A stretch of DNA of 64,000 nt from Luzula sylvatica (GCA_946800325.1 OX326959.1:47870784-47934783); one strand, 5' to 3'; numbered from the stretch's first letter, positions 46,391 through 57,000 are shown. Made by a program: numbers and translations. Notes: generated by a model not told the origin, from the sequence alone.

Positions 46391-46625
46391 GGAGGGAAAC
46401 CGAGTAGGGTAGGCCTAGTGAGATAACAATCAAAGTTTGAGTTAGTAATAGGCATAGGAGAATTTCGTAGGCGAAAATTTAATTTACATTTATTTCTTAA
46501 AAACCATGTAAATAGTGTACTTTTCTTTTTTGAAATTTATAAAAATGAATGGATCGAGCGCGCATCGCGCTTGCCTTTCACCCAAAAAAAAAAAAAAATA
46601 TCCTCACTATTCCGCTCATCGCCAT

Positions 46626-46705
46626 TGTTGTACTTGTATCTTTCCTTTTCTTTCTGATCAAAGGGACTATAGATACTGAAGTTATATTGGGTGTCTCATG
46701 CATGC

Positions 46706-46745
<40 letters not shown>

Positions 46746-47170
46746 CAGAGGAACCTGTTGAATGTGAAGTGAAACTCTTTGTTTTTCTCAAAGGGATGTA
46801 TTTAATGAATGAAAATTTATTATACATACTTCTCATGCATGAACCTTTCAGATATCTGTTTTGTTTGCGCAAACAATGCAAATCTGTTTGTTTGTACCAC
46901 TAATAGGAATAAGTTATTTATAATATATTTATGTAGAATAAGATTACAAAAATTTATATTATATAGTACCAAAATAACAAGTTTATTTTTCCACCTCTAG
47001 TGATTGTTTATGTTTACATTACTCATAACCAGGTATATTAGTACATATCATCATCACAAAGGAACAAGGATATCAAAAATAAATACATCGCAACTCGAGA
47101 AACCCTAGATTAATTATACGATATTATCAAACAGAAAGGAAAAATAACAAAAAAGAAATACAATGAGATT
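46626..47170. other. Spacer between the two NFU copies
   Basis: Holds the former promoter side of the pseudogene, with a CT microsatellite at 46711-46741, and the 3' flank of the active gene. No other gene seen. Confidence 0.6.
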
Positions 47171-47501
47171 TTATATTGCATTAAGCGGAGCCTCTTCTTC
47201 CTCTTCCCCATCGAACTCTTGCTCTACCGCTTTCACCTTCGTTCACAAAAATTCGCAACAAATTAATACCTTAATTCATAAATGTAATGATATAATTAAT
47301 AAAGTATAATATACCTCGGGGACATAATGCATGAGCATATTTTCGATGCCAGATTTTAACGTGACTGACGAGCTGGGGCACCCGCTACACGCTCCTTGCA
47401 TTTTCAGCTTCACTATTCCACTCTCACTACAATATTACCACAAAATAAACTTATCTCATGCTACAAAATTTGAAAAAAAAAACACTTTCTTGGATTTCAT
47501 G

Positions 47502-47565
<64 letters not shown>

Positions 47566-49511
47566 GTAATTTTACAGGGTTGCTAAGTTGAATCCATTTT
47601 ATAATATAGATGAGATATTATTCTGATAAATTGAATTCGTTGAATAGTATTGTTTATAGCAAAATATGTACTTATCACAATTAAATTAAATTTGGATTTT
47701 TGTAACTTGGATTCTACTTATCATTTTCATTTTTCACATTAATTTAGGGTTGATTGAATAAAGGTAGGAGAGAGAAGTGAAGGGGCAAAATAGTAAAATT
47801 ACGGGTCAAATCCGCGGTATTCAATGTCGCCGCCATCATCTTGAACTGCGGGTCGAATGCGAGTCTCCAACAATTCTTTTATCATCGCAACTACTTCTGA
47901 ATCATCCTACAAAATAACAAAAATTCAAAAATCATTTTAAGAATGGAGGATCTTTTTGCAATTTATGACAAGGCTGGGTCTATAGCCACGATTAAAGGGG
48001 ACTTTTGTAAATTTGCCAATTTACTTTTCAACTTCGGGTTTATTTTCTAGGATTAAAATTAATTCATTAATGGCGTTAACTATTTAATAATATCAGAGAC
48101 TAGTTTTTATATATCTAATGATTAAAGGTTGTTTTCTTAGGGTTTGATGTTTTTTACAAATTTACCAATTCTCCTCTCGACTTTATTTTCTTGTCGAGGA
48201 TTAAAATTTCAAATTAGTTCAAAGAATTTTGAAAATTGTCAAGAATAGAGGGGTATTATTTTTTATTTCTGCAACTTTCAACAAGACAAGGATTCTTGCT
48301 TGCAATTTAGCCATATCACAAGAATTTGTTTGCAAATTTTTCCAATTTTCTTTGGAACGAGAGTTCCTTTCAAAATAGTTCATTCTTAGAGGTTAAATAT
48401 TTTTGCTTCTAACTTTTTAACCATTAGAATTGTTTTCATATTTGTGATTTTCCCGATGAGCACAAATTTTGAAGTCTCCATGCATCAAAGTTTGTGCTCG
48501 TTACGAAAATAACAAATTTCAAAGCAAATTCAAATTAAATGGTTAATTACTTACAAGCAAATACCTCACTTTATCGTACGCATTAAATATATGAACAAAT
48601 AAAAACTACGTACCTCATGAATGGCTGTGTCCATTGCCTGAGCAACTTGAGAGTCAAGAAAAAGGGCATTTCCGGAAGAATAAAAATCCATAATTGCGGC
48701 AAATATTTCGGGCTTCAAATAATCCCATGACGTTTCTTCCGATTTTGTAACCGTCACGAAATCGGACCCGTAAAATACCCTTGTTACCCCTGCATTACAA
48801 AAATTAAATAAACTAGAAGAGATAGAGAAAGAAAAGATTGCAAGAGAGAGAAAGTACCGTCAATAGAAAAGAGAGATTTGGCAAGAGGCGAAGACATAGC
48901 ACTACGAGGATTAGGAAAATCGGCACTGCCCACGTCCATGACCGGTTTACCAGGATAAAACATCTGTGAATGTGGATTTGGAGTATCTTGAACTTGTATG
49001 AACATGGTTCTTCTTTGTCCTGTACACCAAAGCGTTAAAAAGGAATTCAATTTATCCCTAATTGTTGAACAATACATCAAATTAGGCCCGTTTTGTCTAA
49101 TTTCTCCATCAATTGTACAATTCAAGCAAAATGGTATTTTTATCACACTGTTTGTTACATGGATTTTGCCATAATTATTAAGCTACCAAATCTGGTTACT
49201 TAGTAATCCTTGAGTTTTCTAATCAAGTTTTAAGCTAGAAGTAACAATAAATACAAATTAACAACAAAATCACCTCCGAATTGGATAGACGAAGCTAAAC
49301 TGCATGATTTGTATGTCCCTGAATGGAGAACTGCAGAAGAACGAGGGATAAAAGGCAAGGAGGTCGAAAAAGAAGAGGAGGATAATTTCCGAGAAATAGA
49401 GAAGTGGCTTTCTAGAAGCTTCGATTGTGGAGGTTTATTGCCTTCAATCTGGAATAAGAGGCATCCATTCTTCTTCCTGGATAGTAGTCTCCCTATTCCT
49501 CTCATCGCCAT
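47171..49511 (-). CDS. NFU4/5: NifU-like Fe-S cluster carrier, mitochondrial NFU4/NFU5 type
   Basis: Predicted mitochondrial carrier that passes 4Fe-4S clusters to apoproteins such as lipoyl synthase. Six exons in transcript order, 49511-49274, 49019-48858, 48789-48614, 47906-47803, 47420-47315 and 47236-47171, have GT-AG borders and give 283 residues, the length of Arabidopsis NFU4. Residues 1 to about 80 form a Ser/Arg-rich, presequence-like leader. The Nfu N-terminal domain follows ([53 protein letters not shown]). The C-terminal NifU domain has [19 protein letters not shown] and the cluster-binding CSGC (Cys238, Cys241), then an acidic tail. The start at 49511 is chosen because ACAACAATGGCGATGAG is conserved in the neighbouring pseudogene; an in-frame upstream ATG at 49577 is not. 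Confidence 0.97.
47504..47561. repeat. GA microsatellite in an NFU intron
   Basis: Perfect (GA)n of 58 bp in the intron between 47420 and 47803. Confidence 0.9.
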
Positions 49512-49859
49512 TGTTGTACTTTCCGTTTTCTTCTTTACTTCTTTACTGCTTCTCTCTTCTTCTTTTCTTCTCTTCAATTTTTAGTTTATGGGCTATGAAA
49601 TTGTGGGCTTTCAAACCCTTATTGAAAAATAGGTTTACTATTATATGAAACTTTTTGGGCCTAATTCCAAATATTATGTTTTTCACACAAAGTTAAGATT
49701 TACTTCAAATATTTTCAAATGATGAACACCTTATATAGATAATAGATCCAACATTTAACCAATTAGATTATGGTATATTATAGAAAATTTTACTGTAGTA
49801 ACCATGCTTCGAAATAATATTCCCGAAATAACCAAGTTTTGAACATAATTCCCAAAATG

Positions 49860-50090
49860 TCTTTTGCGGGGTTTGGAAATTCGCCGGGCGAGGTTTGGAA
49901 CCTCGCTTTTTTCCATCCGTCATTAATTGGGGTTAAACAGCAATTAAGACAAGGCGAGGTTTGAAACCTCGCCAGGCGATGTTGTGAACCACGCCTTTTC
50001 CCAATGGTCGGTAATTAGGGTAAAAATAGCAATTAACAGACGGCGATGTTGGCAACTTCGCCTAGCGGCATTTCAAACTTCGCTTTGTTA
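49860..50090. repeat. Palindromic sub-repeats in the left arm of the PMD element
   Basis: At least five units of GCGAGGTTTGGAACCTCGC-type (variants GCGAGGTTTGAAACCTCGCC, GCGATGTTGTGAACCACGCC, GCGATGTTGGCAACTTCGCC) are separated by ~50-bp spacers such as CATCCGTCATTAATTGGGG. Each can fold on itself. The same set, reversed, lies at 53540-53790. Confidence 0.85.
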
Positions 50091-50216
50091 TTTCCATACT
50101 ATTTTAATTAAATTTAATTAAATTGTTGTTACGATATTAATTGTGATTATCTAACAAACCATAACGATATAATCTAATAATAATAAACTAAATATATAAA
50201 AACACCCCAACATAAT

Positions 50217-52717
50217 CTAACAATCATCTCTAGGTGCATTCTGTGTCGGGTCGAAAAAGTCCTGATGACCACTATATGGAACACGACCATATGAAGTACC
50301 GACTCCACCATAGCCCGTGAAGGGGGGTTGTGCAGGATCGCCATAATTCGGTCGTGACGTAGAAACATAGTCCGTGAAGGGGGGTTGGACATTTTGAGAA
50401 TCGTCCAAAGATAATGCCTCTAGCAAAACCGGCATCCTAGTGGCCATTTGATCCAAGATCATGCGACATTCGCAATTTTGTGCGCACCGTGCACCTTGTC
50501 TAGCACGTCGAATATCAAGTTGGACCTCATTGACCTATAATGAAAATGAGGTAAGTTATAAAAAAATTATATTACTATATTTAATTAAATTTGAATAAAA
50601 TACCAAGGATCGCAAAAGTGGACCACTAGGTCGGAAGCTCACATCAGGAGGACTAATGTTGGTCACTATCCACCGCCTCGTGATTTGCCAAAACCATCTC
50701 ATATAATCCTGAAAACCATCTCAATACGGTGAAAATAATGTAATGAAATTGCGAAAACAATATTTGTACCTTTCTAGTAAACCTGCCGTTCAATACGGTC
50801 TCGTCTTCCTGAACAATATATGTATCTCGCTGCTCCCACATGTGGATATAACGCGCCATTTGTGAGTTCTTTAATTTTCCACGAGGTGCCATATTAGGGT
50901 TTGGAGGGATGTGTTGCCGAAAACCGAATTGGACCATCACCCTATCTGGTAGGTGCATCTGCACCGTGTTAGCACATATCAATGGGATTTTGGCCATCCA
51001 AAACATAGAACCAACAAAGCATTCTGGCGGTAAATTCGCCGTCAACTCGTCAGTATATGGGCTCCAAGTAATCTGAAAACAAAAATTTTAATTAATATAA
51101 TTATAAGTAATTAATTATAAATTTTTTCCTTACTTGTTCTGCTCGTAATTTGTCGAACTCGTCAGAAAAATATATGACCGCACTTCCTCTATTCCTCTCT
51201 CTGTAACTGTGGACACCCACATAATAGTTCATGAGTGGGTTCCCAACAATCGATCCCGGAATACTCATGTCAGGCCGTGCATTGGCAAAATGAAACCAAG
51301 CCCAAATCTATCAAAGATTTTTATAATTAACTAGCTATAACCCCGCGCAATTGCGCGAGGCACGTTGATTTGTTTTTTTTTATGATTTGTGTTTTTTCTG
51401 TATTTATTTTTCGGCAACGCTGTATTGGCCAGTGATTCGATTTGTGTGGTGTTGTGGAATTTTCAAACTGAAAAGGACCGAAATGTAATTTTTCAAACTG
51501 AAAAGGACCAAAATATAAATTAAAAAGGACCAAAATGTGAATTAAATTTTTTTTTTCGAATTAAAATGTGTAAATAAAAGAGGATCAAGATGTAAATATG
51601 AAGTACCAAAATGTAATATTTTAAACTTGAAAGGACCAAAACAAAAATAAAAAGGACCAAAATATAGTTTTTTCAACTAAAAATGACCAAAATGTAAAAA
51701 AAAAAGGACCAATATGTAAATTAAAAAATTTATTACAAAGAGGCCCCTGGACCAAAATGTATTTTTTAAAACTTGGAGAACCAAAATGTAAATAAAAAAG
51801 GACCAAAGTGTAATTTTTCGAAATAAAAAGGACCAAAATGTAAATTAAAAAGGACCAAAATATAAATTAATTTTTTTTTTTTACAAAAAGGCCCCTGGTG
51901 ACGTGGCTCAACCAGGAGCCAGGGAAAAGTATAGAATTATACTAATTATAATTTGTAAATAAACTTTTATAAATAATTATTTTGTATAAATAAATGAATG
52001 AAAAATTACCTGAACAAGTGAGAACCATCCCGCCGCTGTAGTTTGGCCAATCTGGCATGCCTCTCCCAAAGACTTGTACAAATGCGCGAGGATGGCGGGA
52101 CCCCAAGCATACCTCCCGCATGTATCAAAATCCTCCAAGAAATATATGTAACCTGGACTGATTCGGCCTTTTGTGGGATTGGCCAAAGCCATCGAACCCA
52201 GGAAGTACAAGATGTAAGCCCTCGTGAGTCGGTCCCACGTTTCCTCCGTGGGATCAATGGGTTCTATGTGAAACGTCCTACGCAACCACGGCAATGTAGG
52301 ACGGTTACCAGGCGGACAAACCCCAAGCAGACGGGTCAGATCAGCTCCTACATCGTCATCCCCGCTGATAGTCCTAAACAACGGACCACCGTCCGCTACA
52401 AAACCAGTCAACAAAGAAACATCACGTAGGGTAATTGCCATCTCTCCATGTGGCATATGAAAGGTGTTCGTCTCCGGACGCCACCTAAGAATCAATGCCG
52501 TCAGAAATGGCTGATTCAACTTTACGTACGCGGCCCGCGTGGGGACATAAAATCCTGCTCGCATAAGTCTGGCCTCCATTTCCGGAGTCGTCAGCGTCCA
52601 ATGGGTCCAGTCGCGACCACCCTGAAATATCGTAATCTCAGGCTTTTCAATCTCGTTGGACACGTGGTTCATTTGATCCCTTAAAACGGAAGCATCAACG
52701 GGTCCGGGATTATCCAT
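50217..52717 (-). CDS. Plant mobile domain (PMD) protein, MAIN/MAIL-like
   Basis: Five exons in transcript order, 52717-52010, 51307-51134, 51072-50770, 50708-50604 and 50534-50217, have GT-AG borders and encode 535 residues without a stop. The N-terminal ~350 residues are the aminotransferase-like plant mobile domain (IPR019557 type). Seen are FLTALILRWRPETNTFHMPH, GEMAITLRDVSLLTGF, YFLGSMALANP, then WAWFHFANARPDMS and MNYYVGVHSYRERNR. Exon 3 continues with WSPYTDELTANLPPECF and MVQFGFRQHIPPN. The C-terminus is low-complexity, with a repeated QPPFT(D/G)Y motif. Family members are annotated as MAIN-like or as serine/threonine phosphatase 7 long-form homologues. Host versions act in silencing and meristem maintenance, but many copies, like this one, lie in transposons. 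No phosphatase domain is present. Function here unknown. Confidence 0.9.
51331..51935 (-). mobile_element. Small non-autonomous Helitron in intron 1 of the PMD gene
   Basis: On the minus strand it ends in a hairpin (CTCGCGCAATTGCGCGGGG) followed by TTATAGCTAG and then T, a canonical 3' terminus at 51331. The 5' end is placed at TCTATACTTTTCC (51935) but is less certain, since the preceding base is T, not the usual A. The body is made of GGACCAAAATGTAAAT repeats as at 10100-10375. It splits the intron between 51307 and 52010 and leaves the splice sites intact. Confidence 0.8.
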
Positions 52718-52744
52718 CTGTCCAAGATAGAAAAAAAAAATTAG

Positions 52745-53195
52745 TTAAAATTCTACAATCATAACAATTCTACAATTTACAATTCTACACATTCTAAAAT
52801 TCTACAATTTACAATTCTACAATCCTAATTGTACACATTCTACAATCCTACAATTTACAATTCTATAATCCTAAAATTTACAATTCTACAATCCTACAAT
52901 TATACTATTGTAGATATTCTAAAATTCTAGAATTCTACAATCATAATTCTACAATTCTACAATCCTACAATTATACTATTTTAGATATTCTACAATTCTA
53001 CAATCCAAGAATTGTACTATTTAAGATATTCTACAATTCTACAATTCTACAATTCTACAATTCTACAATTATACTATTTTAGATATTCTACAATTCTACA
53101 TTTCTAAAATTCTACAATAACTACAATTGTACAATTATAACAATTCTATACTTCTACTATTCTACAATTATATATATTCTACAATACTAGAATCC
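52745..53195. repeat. ACAATTCTACAAT minisatellite upstream of the PMD gene
   Basis: About 25 units of ACAATTCTAC and ACAATCCTAC, with a higher-order unit ending TTATACTATTTTAGATATTCT (period roughly 65-80 bp). It lies where the PMD promoter should be. Confidence 0.85.
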
Positions 53196-53529
53196 TAATT
53201 TACATGTACAATAAAACAATTAAATAAGAAATTTACCTTCTAATGCAAGATGAAAATCTTCAATTTCTAGTCCAATTCGTCAAAAATCACGACGTTATAA
53301 CTTCAGATCTGCCACTTAAAACAAAAAATTGACACATTTAACTCAAAATATAATCAATATTTAGTCAATCTTGAACAAAACAAGAAGAAAAAACAACAAA
53401 ACACACATATTACAAGAAGAAATTTGAAGCTCAAATCGGAGAGAAAAGGAGAAAAAAGAGGAAGAAAGGGGAGGGATGAGAGAGAGACCGAGGAAGAAAG
53501 AAAGAAGGAAGGCGGGAACTTGATAAAAA

Positions 53530-53867
53530 AACAAAACGAAGTTTCAAAGGTCGCCCGGCGAGGTTGCCAACATCGCCTAGTTAAAAAAGCGAAGTTTCAA
53601 ACTTCGCCTTTCATTAATTGTTATTTTGACCCTAAATACCGACCGTTGGACAAAAAGCGAAATTTGAAACATCGCCTGGCGAGGTTCCAAACCTCGCCTT
53701 GTCTTAATTGCTGTTTAACCCCAATTAATGACGGATGGAAAAAAGCGAGGTTCCAAACCTCGCCCAGCGAAATTCCAAACCCCGCAAAAGACATTTCGGG
53801 AATTATGTTCAAAACTTGGTTATTTCGGGAATATTATTTCGAAACATGGTTACTACAGTAAAATTTC
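53530..53867. repeat. Right inverted arm of the PMD element
   Basis: Mirror of 49783-50090, with the same palindromic units (for example GCGAGGTTCCAAACCTCGCC at 53679-53698). Confidence 0.85.
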
Positions 53868-53936
53868 CATATGTCCTTTTTGTGAAGATAATGCATTTTT
53901 TATATATATTAAGGGTTTCATTTGAGATAGTCATAT

Positions 53937-54090
53937 GAGTAATGATAGGGACCACGAATTTGGTCCCAATAATTGACCACGGATGCCACGTGGCAGACAG
54001 TTATTGGGTGCATATTCATCCAATAGATGTCTGCCACGTGGCATTCGTGGTCAATTCTTGGGACCAAATTCGTGGTCCGTATCATTACTC
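53937..54090. mobile_element. Mutator-type fold-back MITE
   Basis: A 154-bp nearly complete palindrome. Ends GAGTAATGATAGGGACCACG and, in reverse, GAGTAATGATACGGACCACG; arms of about 68 bp include GCCACGTGGCAGACA. The flanking 9-mers TAGTCATAT and TAGTTATAT match at 8 of 9 positions, the Mutator target-duplication length. Confidence 0.88.
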
Positions 54091-54335
54091 TAGTTATATA
54101 GTTAATGCTTTTGAAGTACTTTAAAGCTGTGTAAATTGAAGAACATTCATTTTAAAATGTGTTAAACAAGTAAAAATTTCAGATGAAGAGGCTCATTATT
54201 ATTTATTCATAAAATCACCATTATTTTACATGTAAAAGTAAATCATAGTCCAAAGTAATTAGGGCTCATGCCCATTCTAATTCAATCCCAAATTTCCAAT
54301 TGCTGGGAGAAACATAATTAGGGTTTATTCCGACC

Positions 54336-54539
54336 ATGCTAGTGTATGCGCTGCACCCTCCAACCCGAACCCTAATTCGGTGGGACGCCATCGCCGAATC
54401 CTTTAAGTACGAACAACATAAAGTGTTTTTGCAACTAGTTCCTCCATTGGTTTCCTCAAATTTATGGCAAGGGCTACTTGAGGAACAGTTCAGTGGAGAA
54501 AGAAGTATATCCTCTGAGCAATTGAATAGCATCACCTAG
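54336..54539 (+). other. Unassigned ORF, possible gene fragment
   Basis: 67 codons starting MLVYALHPPTRTLIRWDAIA and continuing to FLQLVPPLVSSNLWQGLLEE. Composition is protein-like and GC content is above its surroundings. CCCTAATTCGG/AGGGTTTATT sequences lie just upstream. I do not recognise a family. It may be a short exon or a pseudogene piece; the solo LTR begins 74 bp downstream, so an original 3' part could have been displaced, although sequence beyond the LTR showed no continuation. Confidence 0.3.
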
Positions 54540-54613
54540 AAAGAGAGAGATACTTAATTAATATGTTATTAATGATGTTTTGTGTGTATTTTCATGAATT
54601 ATGTATGATTAAC

Positions 54614-56995
54614 TGATAAGGGGATTTTTCATCATTTTTTACATGCACAAAATATAGAATTTAAACACAATAATATGCTTAAAGTATACTAAATATTCAT
54701 AATTCCAATTTATTGAGATAAAATACTTTAAGATGTATTTTTGTGTTATTTCAGGTGAAAAGTGCAGAATCTCGCAAAACCAGGACTGTAGATGAAACCG
54801 TCTCGTCTTCCCGATCGATGTGATATATCATATGTTGATATTTGATGGAAGCATGAGAGAGAAATCGAGCTTTTACTTCAAACGGGTCAAAAGTGACTCA
54901 TTTCATGAAGAAACCCATAGACAGACGAAAATTATGGTCTTCTGGATTTTCTGTGGCAACCAGAACCTCACAACTCTTGAAACGAGTCAGAACTGAGTCT
55001 CTACACTGACCCGCTACTCGAAAGCACGCACGAGAATCCAAACAGAAGATGCCAAGCAAGAACAGTCAAAGCCTTTGACTGTCACGTGTAACGATCTATG
55101 TAACCAATCGAATTCCCTTCTTCAGTGACCCGTCATACGAAAAGCTACACAATACCAACCACAGAAGATTCCCTGACAGCACAGTCAAAAGCTTCTGACT
55201 CGTAACAGATCTCGTACGACCCTCTCCTCTGTGAGCCGCGTGAAGCGACCCGTTCATCTCTCCTATGTCTGATCCGTTACACCAAATGATACACGAGAAA
55301 TGAAGCAGCAAATTCCGCACCGTTATATAACGATAAGTACTTTATGGTTACTTAATGATTACTGACAGGTAATGATTGAGAAGTGATTATCTCAGTTGGA
55401 TTATCTGTGGCAAGCGGATCATGTAACCCGCGCTGTACACCCCTTTCTCCTCTCAGTGCAACGCACTGCGCGAACTGCTATACAGTCTAGTTTACAGAAA
55501 ATCTGGAGAGGTATAAAAGCTGAACAGATTTTGTTTTATACGAAAAAGAAATCTTCTCCCTTTAATGTTTCATTGGAGATGTCCATTTACTGTCCCAACA
55601 AAGGAATAAAGAAGGAAAAAATGACCACTGGTTCCGTCCATTAAGGAGCTAAATGGAGAAGAACTAATTTCTGAGCTGATTTTCGGATGAATTAAAAGAG
55701 ATTTATTCTGAATCTTGGAGAAATATCTTGAGGGGTATTTTCGGGTTTTCTCCCTCATCCCTTAACCAATTTTGATGATTTTTAGACCGTTGGATTCAGC
55801 ACAAGTGGCTCTATCTACTCATGAAAGTGGAATTTTCAGATCTGTAATTTTCAAATTGTTTCCCCCTCTTTTCTCCTATAAAAGACACTCAAAACTCTTC
55901 TCTCAACTTACCCTTGGACCTCTTGGGTCAACCACTCCATTCTTGGGGAAGGTAAGGTCTTAGCCTCTTCCCCCTCCATTGTTGAGAGCTCTCTAGCTCC
56001 CTTTGCTCATCGTTGAGCCATTTTCGCCGAGAAGATCGTGTCTTAGCACGATTTCCGAGGCCGTTCCGAGGAGCTTTTCCTCTCTTCCCCTTCTCCGAAC
56101 CGGATACGAAGTTTCTCTCCTCCTCCTCTCATCTCCTCTCAAGGCGTGAAGGCTCGAGGACCTCGCCAAGATCCAATCTTGGACTTCATTCTCTCCTTTT
56201 TCGGTACTCTCTTTTACAATTTTATTGTTTTGATTAGGAATTAAGTAGATATAAGTCAAATATGTTTGTGAACTTGTTATATACTGTGATATATAGTTTG
56301 TGGAATTTTTGTGGAATTTTTCTCGCATTTTTTTTATTTTTGCCTTGAGTTTTACTAAAATTCTGGAGCTGATTTGTGTGATATGTTTGAGTGATTTTTA
56401 GATCTGATAATATTCCTTGTTTGCAATCACTGTTTAGATCTGGTTCTATAGTTTAATACAAATTTTGAATCAATCAATTTCATGCAATTTCCTATTTGAT
56501 ATGAATTTTTGAAATCTGTTACTCAACCTCAAAATTGTCTGGACTATTCTGTAATTTGCCAGGGACCTGTTTGTAATTCGATCATTACTTTTTACTGAAA
56601 TACCAAACCTGTGAAATTCTTCTGTTCTCTCTCTTAGTATTAAATTTTGAATCTTTGTGCCAAATTTGAGATCTTGTTTTGCGATCTATATTTTTCTGGA
56701 ATTTGATTAGTGCCTAAAATACCCTTGTGATCTATAAATTTCATAAATTCGAACATTGTGTGTGTGAAAGTGAAATTTTGACCAGAGCTTTATAAAGTTT
56801 AGATCTTGATTGTGACAAAATATTATAGCTTCTGGACCAATAGAAATAGTTCTTGAATTGCAATTTCGATTATACGCAAAATTTCCTTGGATCGAACCTA
56901 TACTTATCACTTTGATTAGTATTTGTTATAAATTGTTTTGATTAACTCGTGAGATTGAATTTACACAATTAAACGACCTATTTTACGTGTTATCA
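54614..56995 (+). mobile_element. Solo LTR B (copy 2)
   Basis: A 2382-bp element with ends TGATAAGGGG and ACGTGTTATCA, flanked by the perfect 5-bp duplication TTAAC (54609-54613 and 56996-57000). A TATA-like CTATAAAAGACAC at 55877-55889 may mark the LTR promoter. It is 627 bp longer than the minus-strand copy at 4153-5907. The extra DNA is mostly in 54900-55680, where several GTCA(A/G)A...GACTC units occur. No internal region adjoins it. Confidence 0.93.
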
Positions 56996-57000
56996 TTAAC

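Larger units (their letters stand above)
42601..46597 (+). mobile_element. LINE (L1-type), nearly intact, 5'-truncated
   Basis: A 3997-bp insertion into exon 1 of the NFU pseudogene, in opposite orientation. It is flanked by the 13-bp repeat ATATCCTCACTAT (42588-42600 and 46598-46610) and ends in 14 A residues. It carries the last 110 codons of ORF1 and a complete ORF2. The exact target duplication, intact ORF2 and clean tail suggest a recent insertion. Confidence 0.97.
41531..46625 (-). pseudogene. NFU4/5-like pseudogene, truncated and split by a LINE
   Basis: A tandem partial copy of the NFU gene at 47171-49511. Exon 1 starts at ATG 46625 (MAMSGIVRI) and is split by the LINE at 42601-46597, resuming at 42600-42270. 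Exon 2 is 42186-42021 and contains FFPGKPVMTNAYLDFPDAS. Exon 3 is 41697-41531 and contains VFYGPDFVTVSKSE. Exon 2 has a one-base insertion after the SPLAR codons relative to the active copy, which gives an early stop. Exons 4-6, with the NifU domain and CxxC motif, are missing. Exon 1 is longer than in the active copy (extra KPRKKRRNRSYSKFQHGG). The active copy keeps the function, so loss would be tolerated. Confidence 0.88.
49783..53867. mobile_element. Inverted-repeat element carrying a plant mobile domain gene
   Basis: About 308 bp at the left (49783-50090) are mirrored at the right (about 53530-53867) at high identity, starting GAAA(A)TTTTACTGTAGTAACC. Both arms contain repeated imperfect palindromes such as GGCGAGGTTTGGAACCTCGC. 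The inside holds an intact five-exon PMD gene, a minisatellite and a nested Helitron. Long TIRs starting with G suggest a Mutator-like element. PMD genes are known passengers of MULEs and Ty3 elements. No transposase and no matching 9-bp flanks were found. Confidence 0.85.

Noticed and set aside
49512..49577. Longer NFU start at 49577 (MKRRKEEERSSK)
   Set aside because: It is in frame, but the charged N-terminus is unlike a mitochondrial presequence. The ATG at 49511 and its context are the part conserved in the pseudogene copy.
52043..52684. Plus-strand ORFs opposite the PMD gene
   Set aside because: They are shadows of the minus-strand PMD exon, whose frame has conserved domain motifs and matching splice sites.
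49774..53876. 9-bp target duplication for the PMD element
   Set aside because: The flanks TATATTATA and CATATGTCC do not match at any plausible end position, so I do not claim one.
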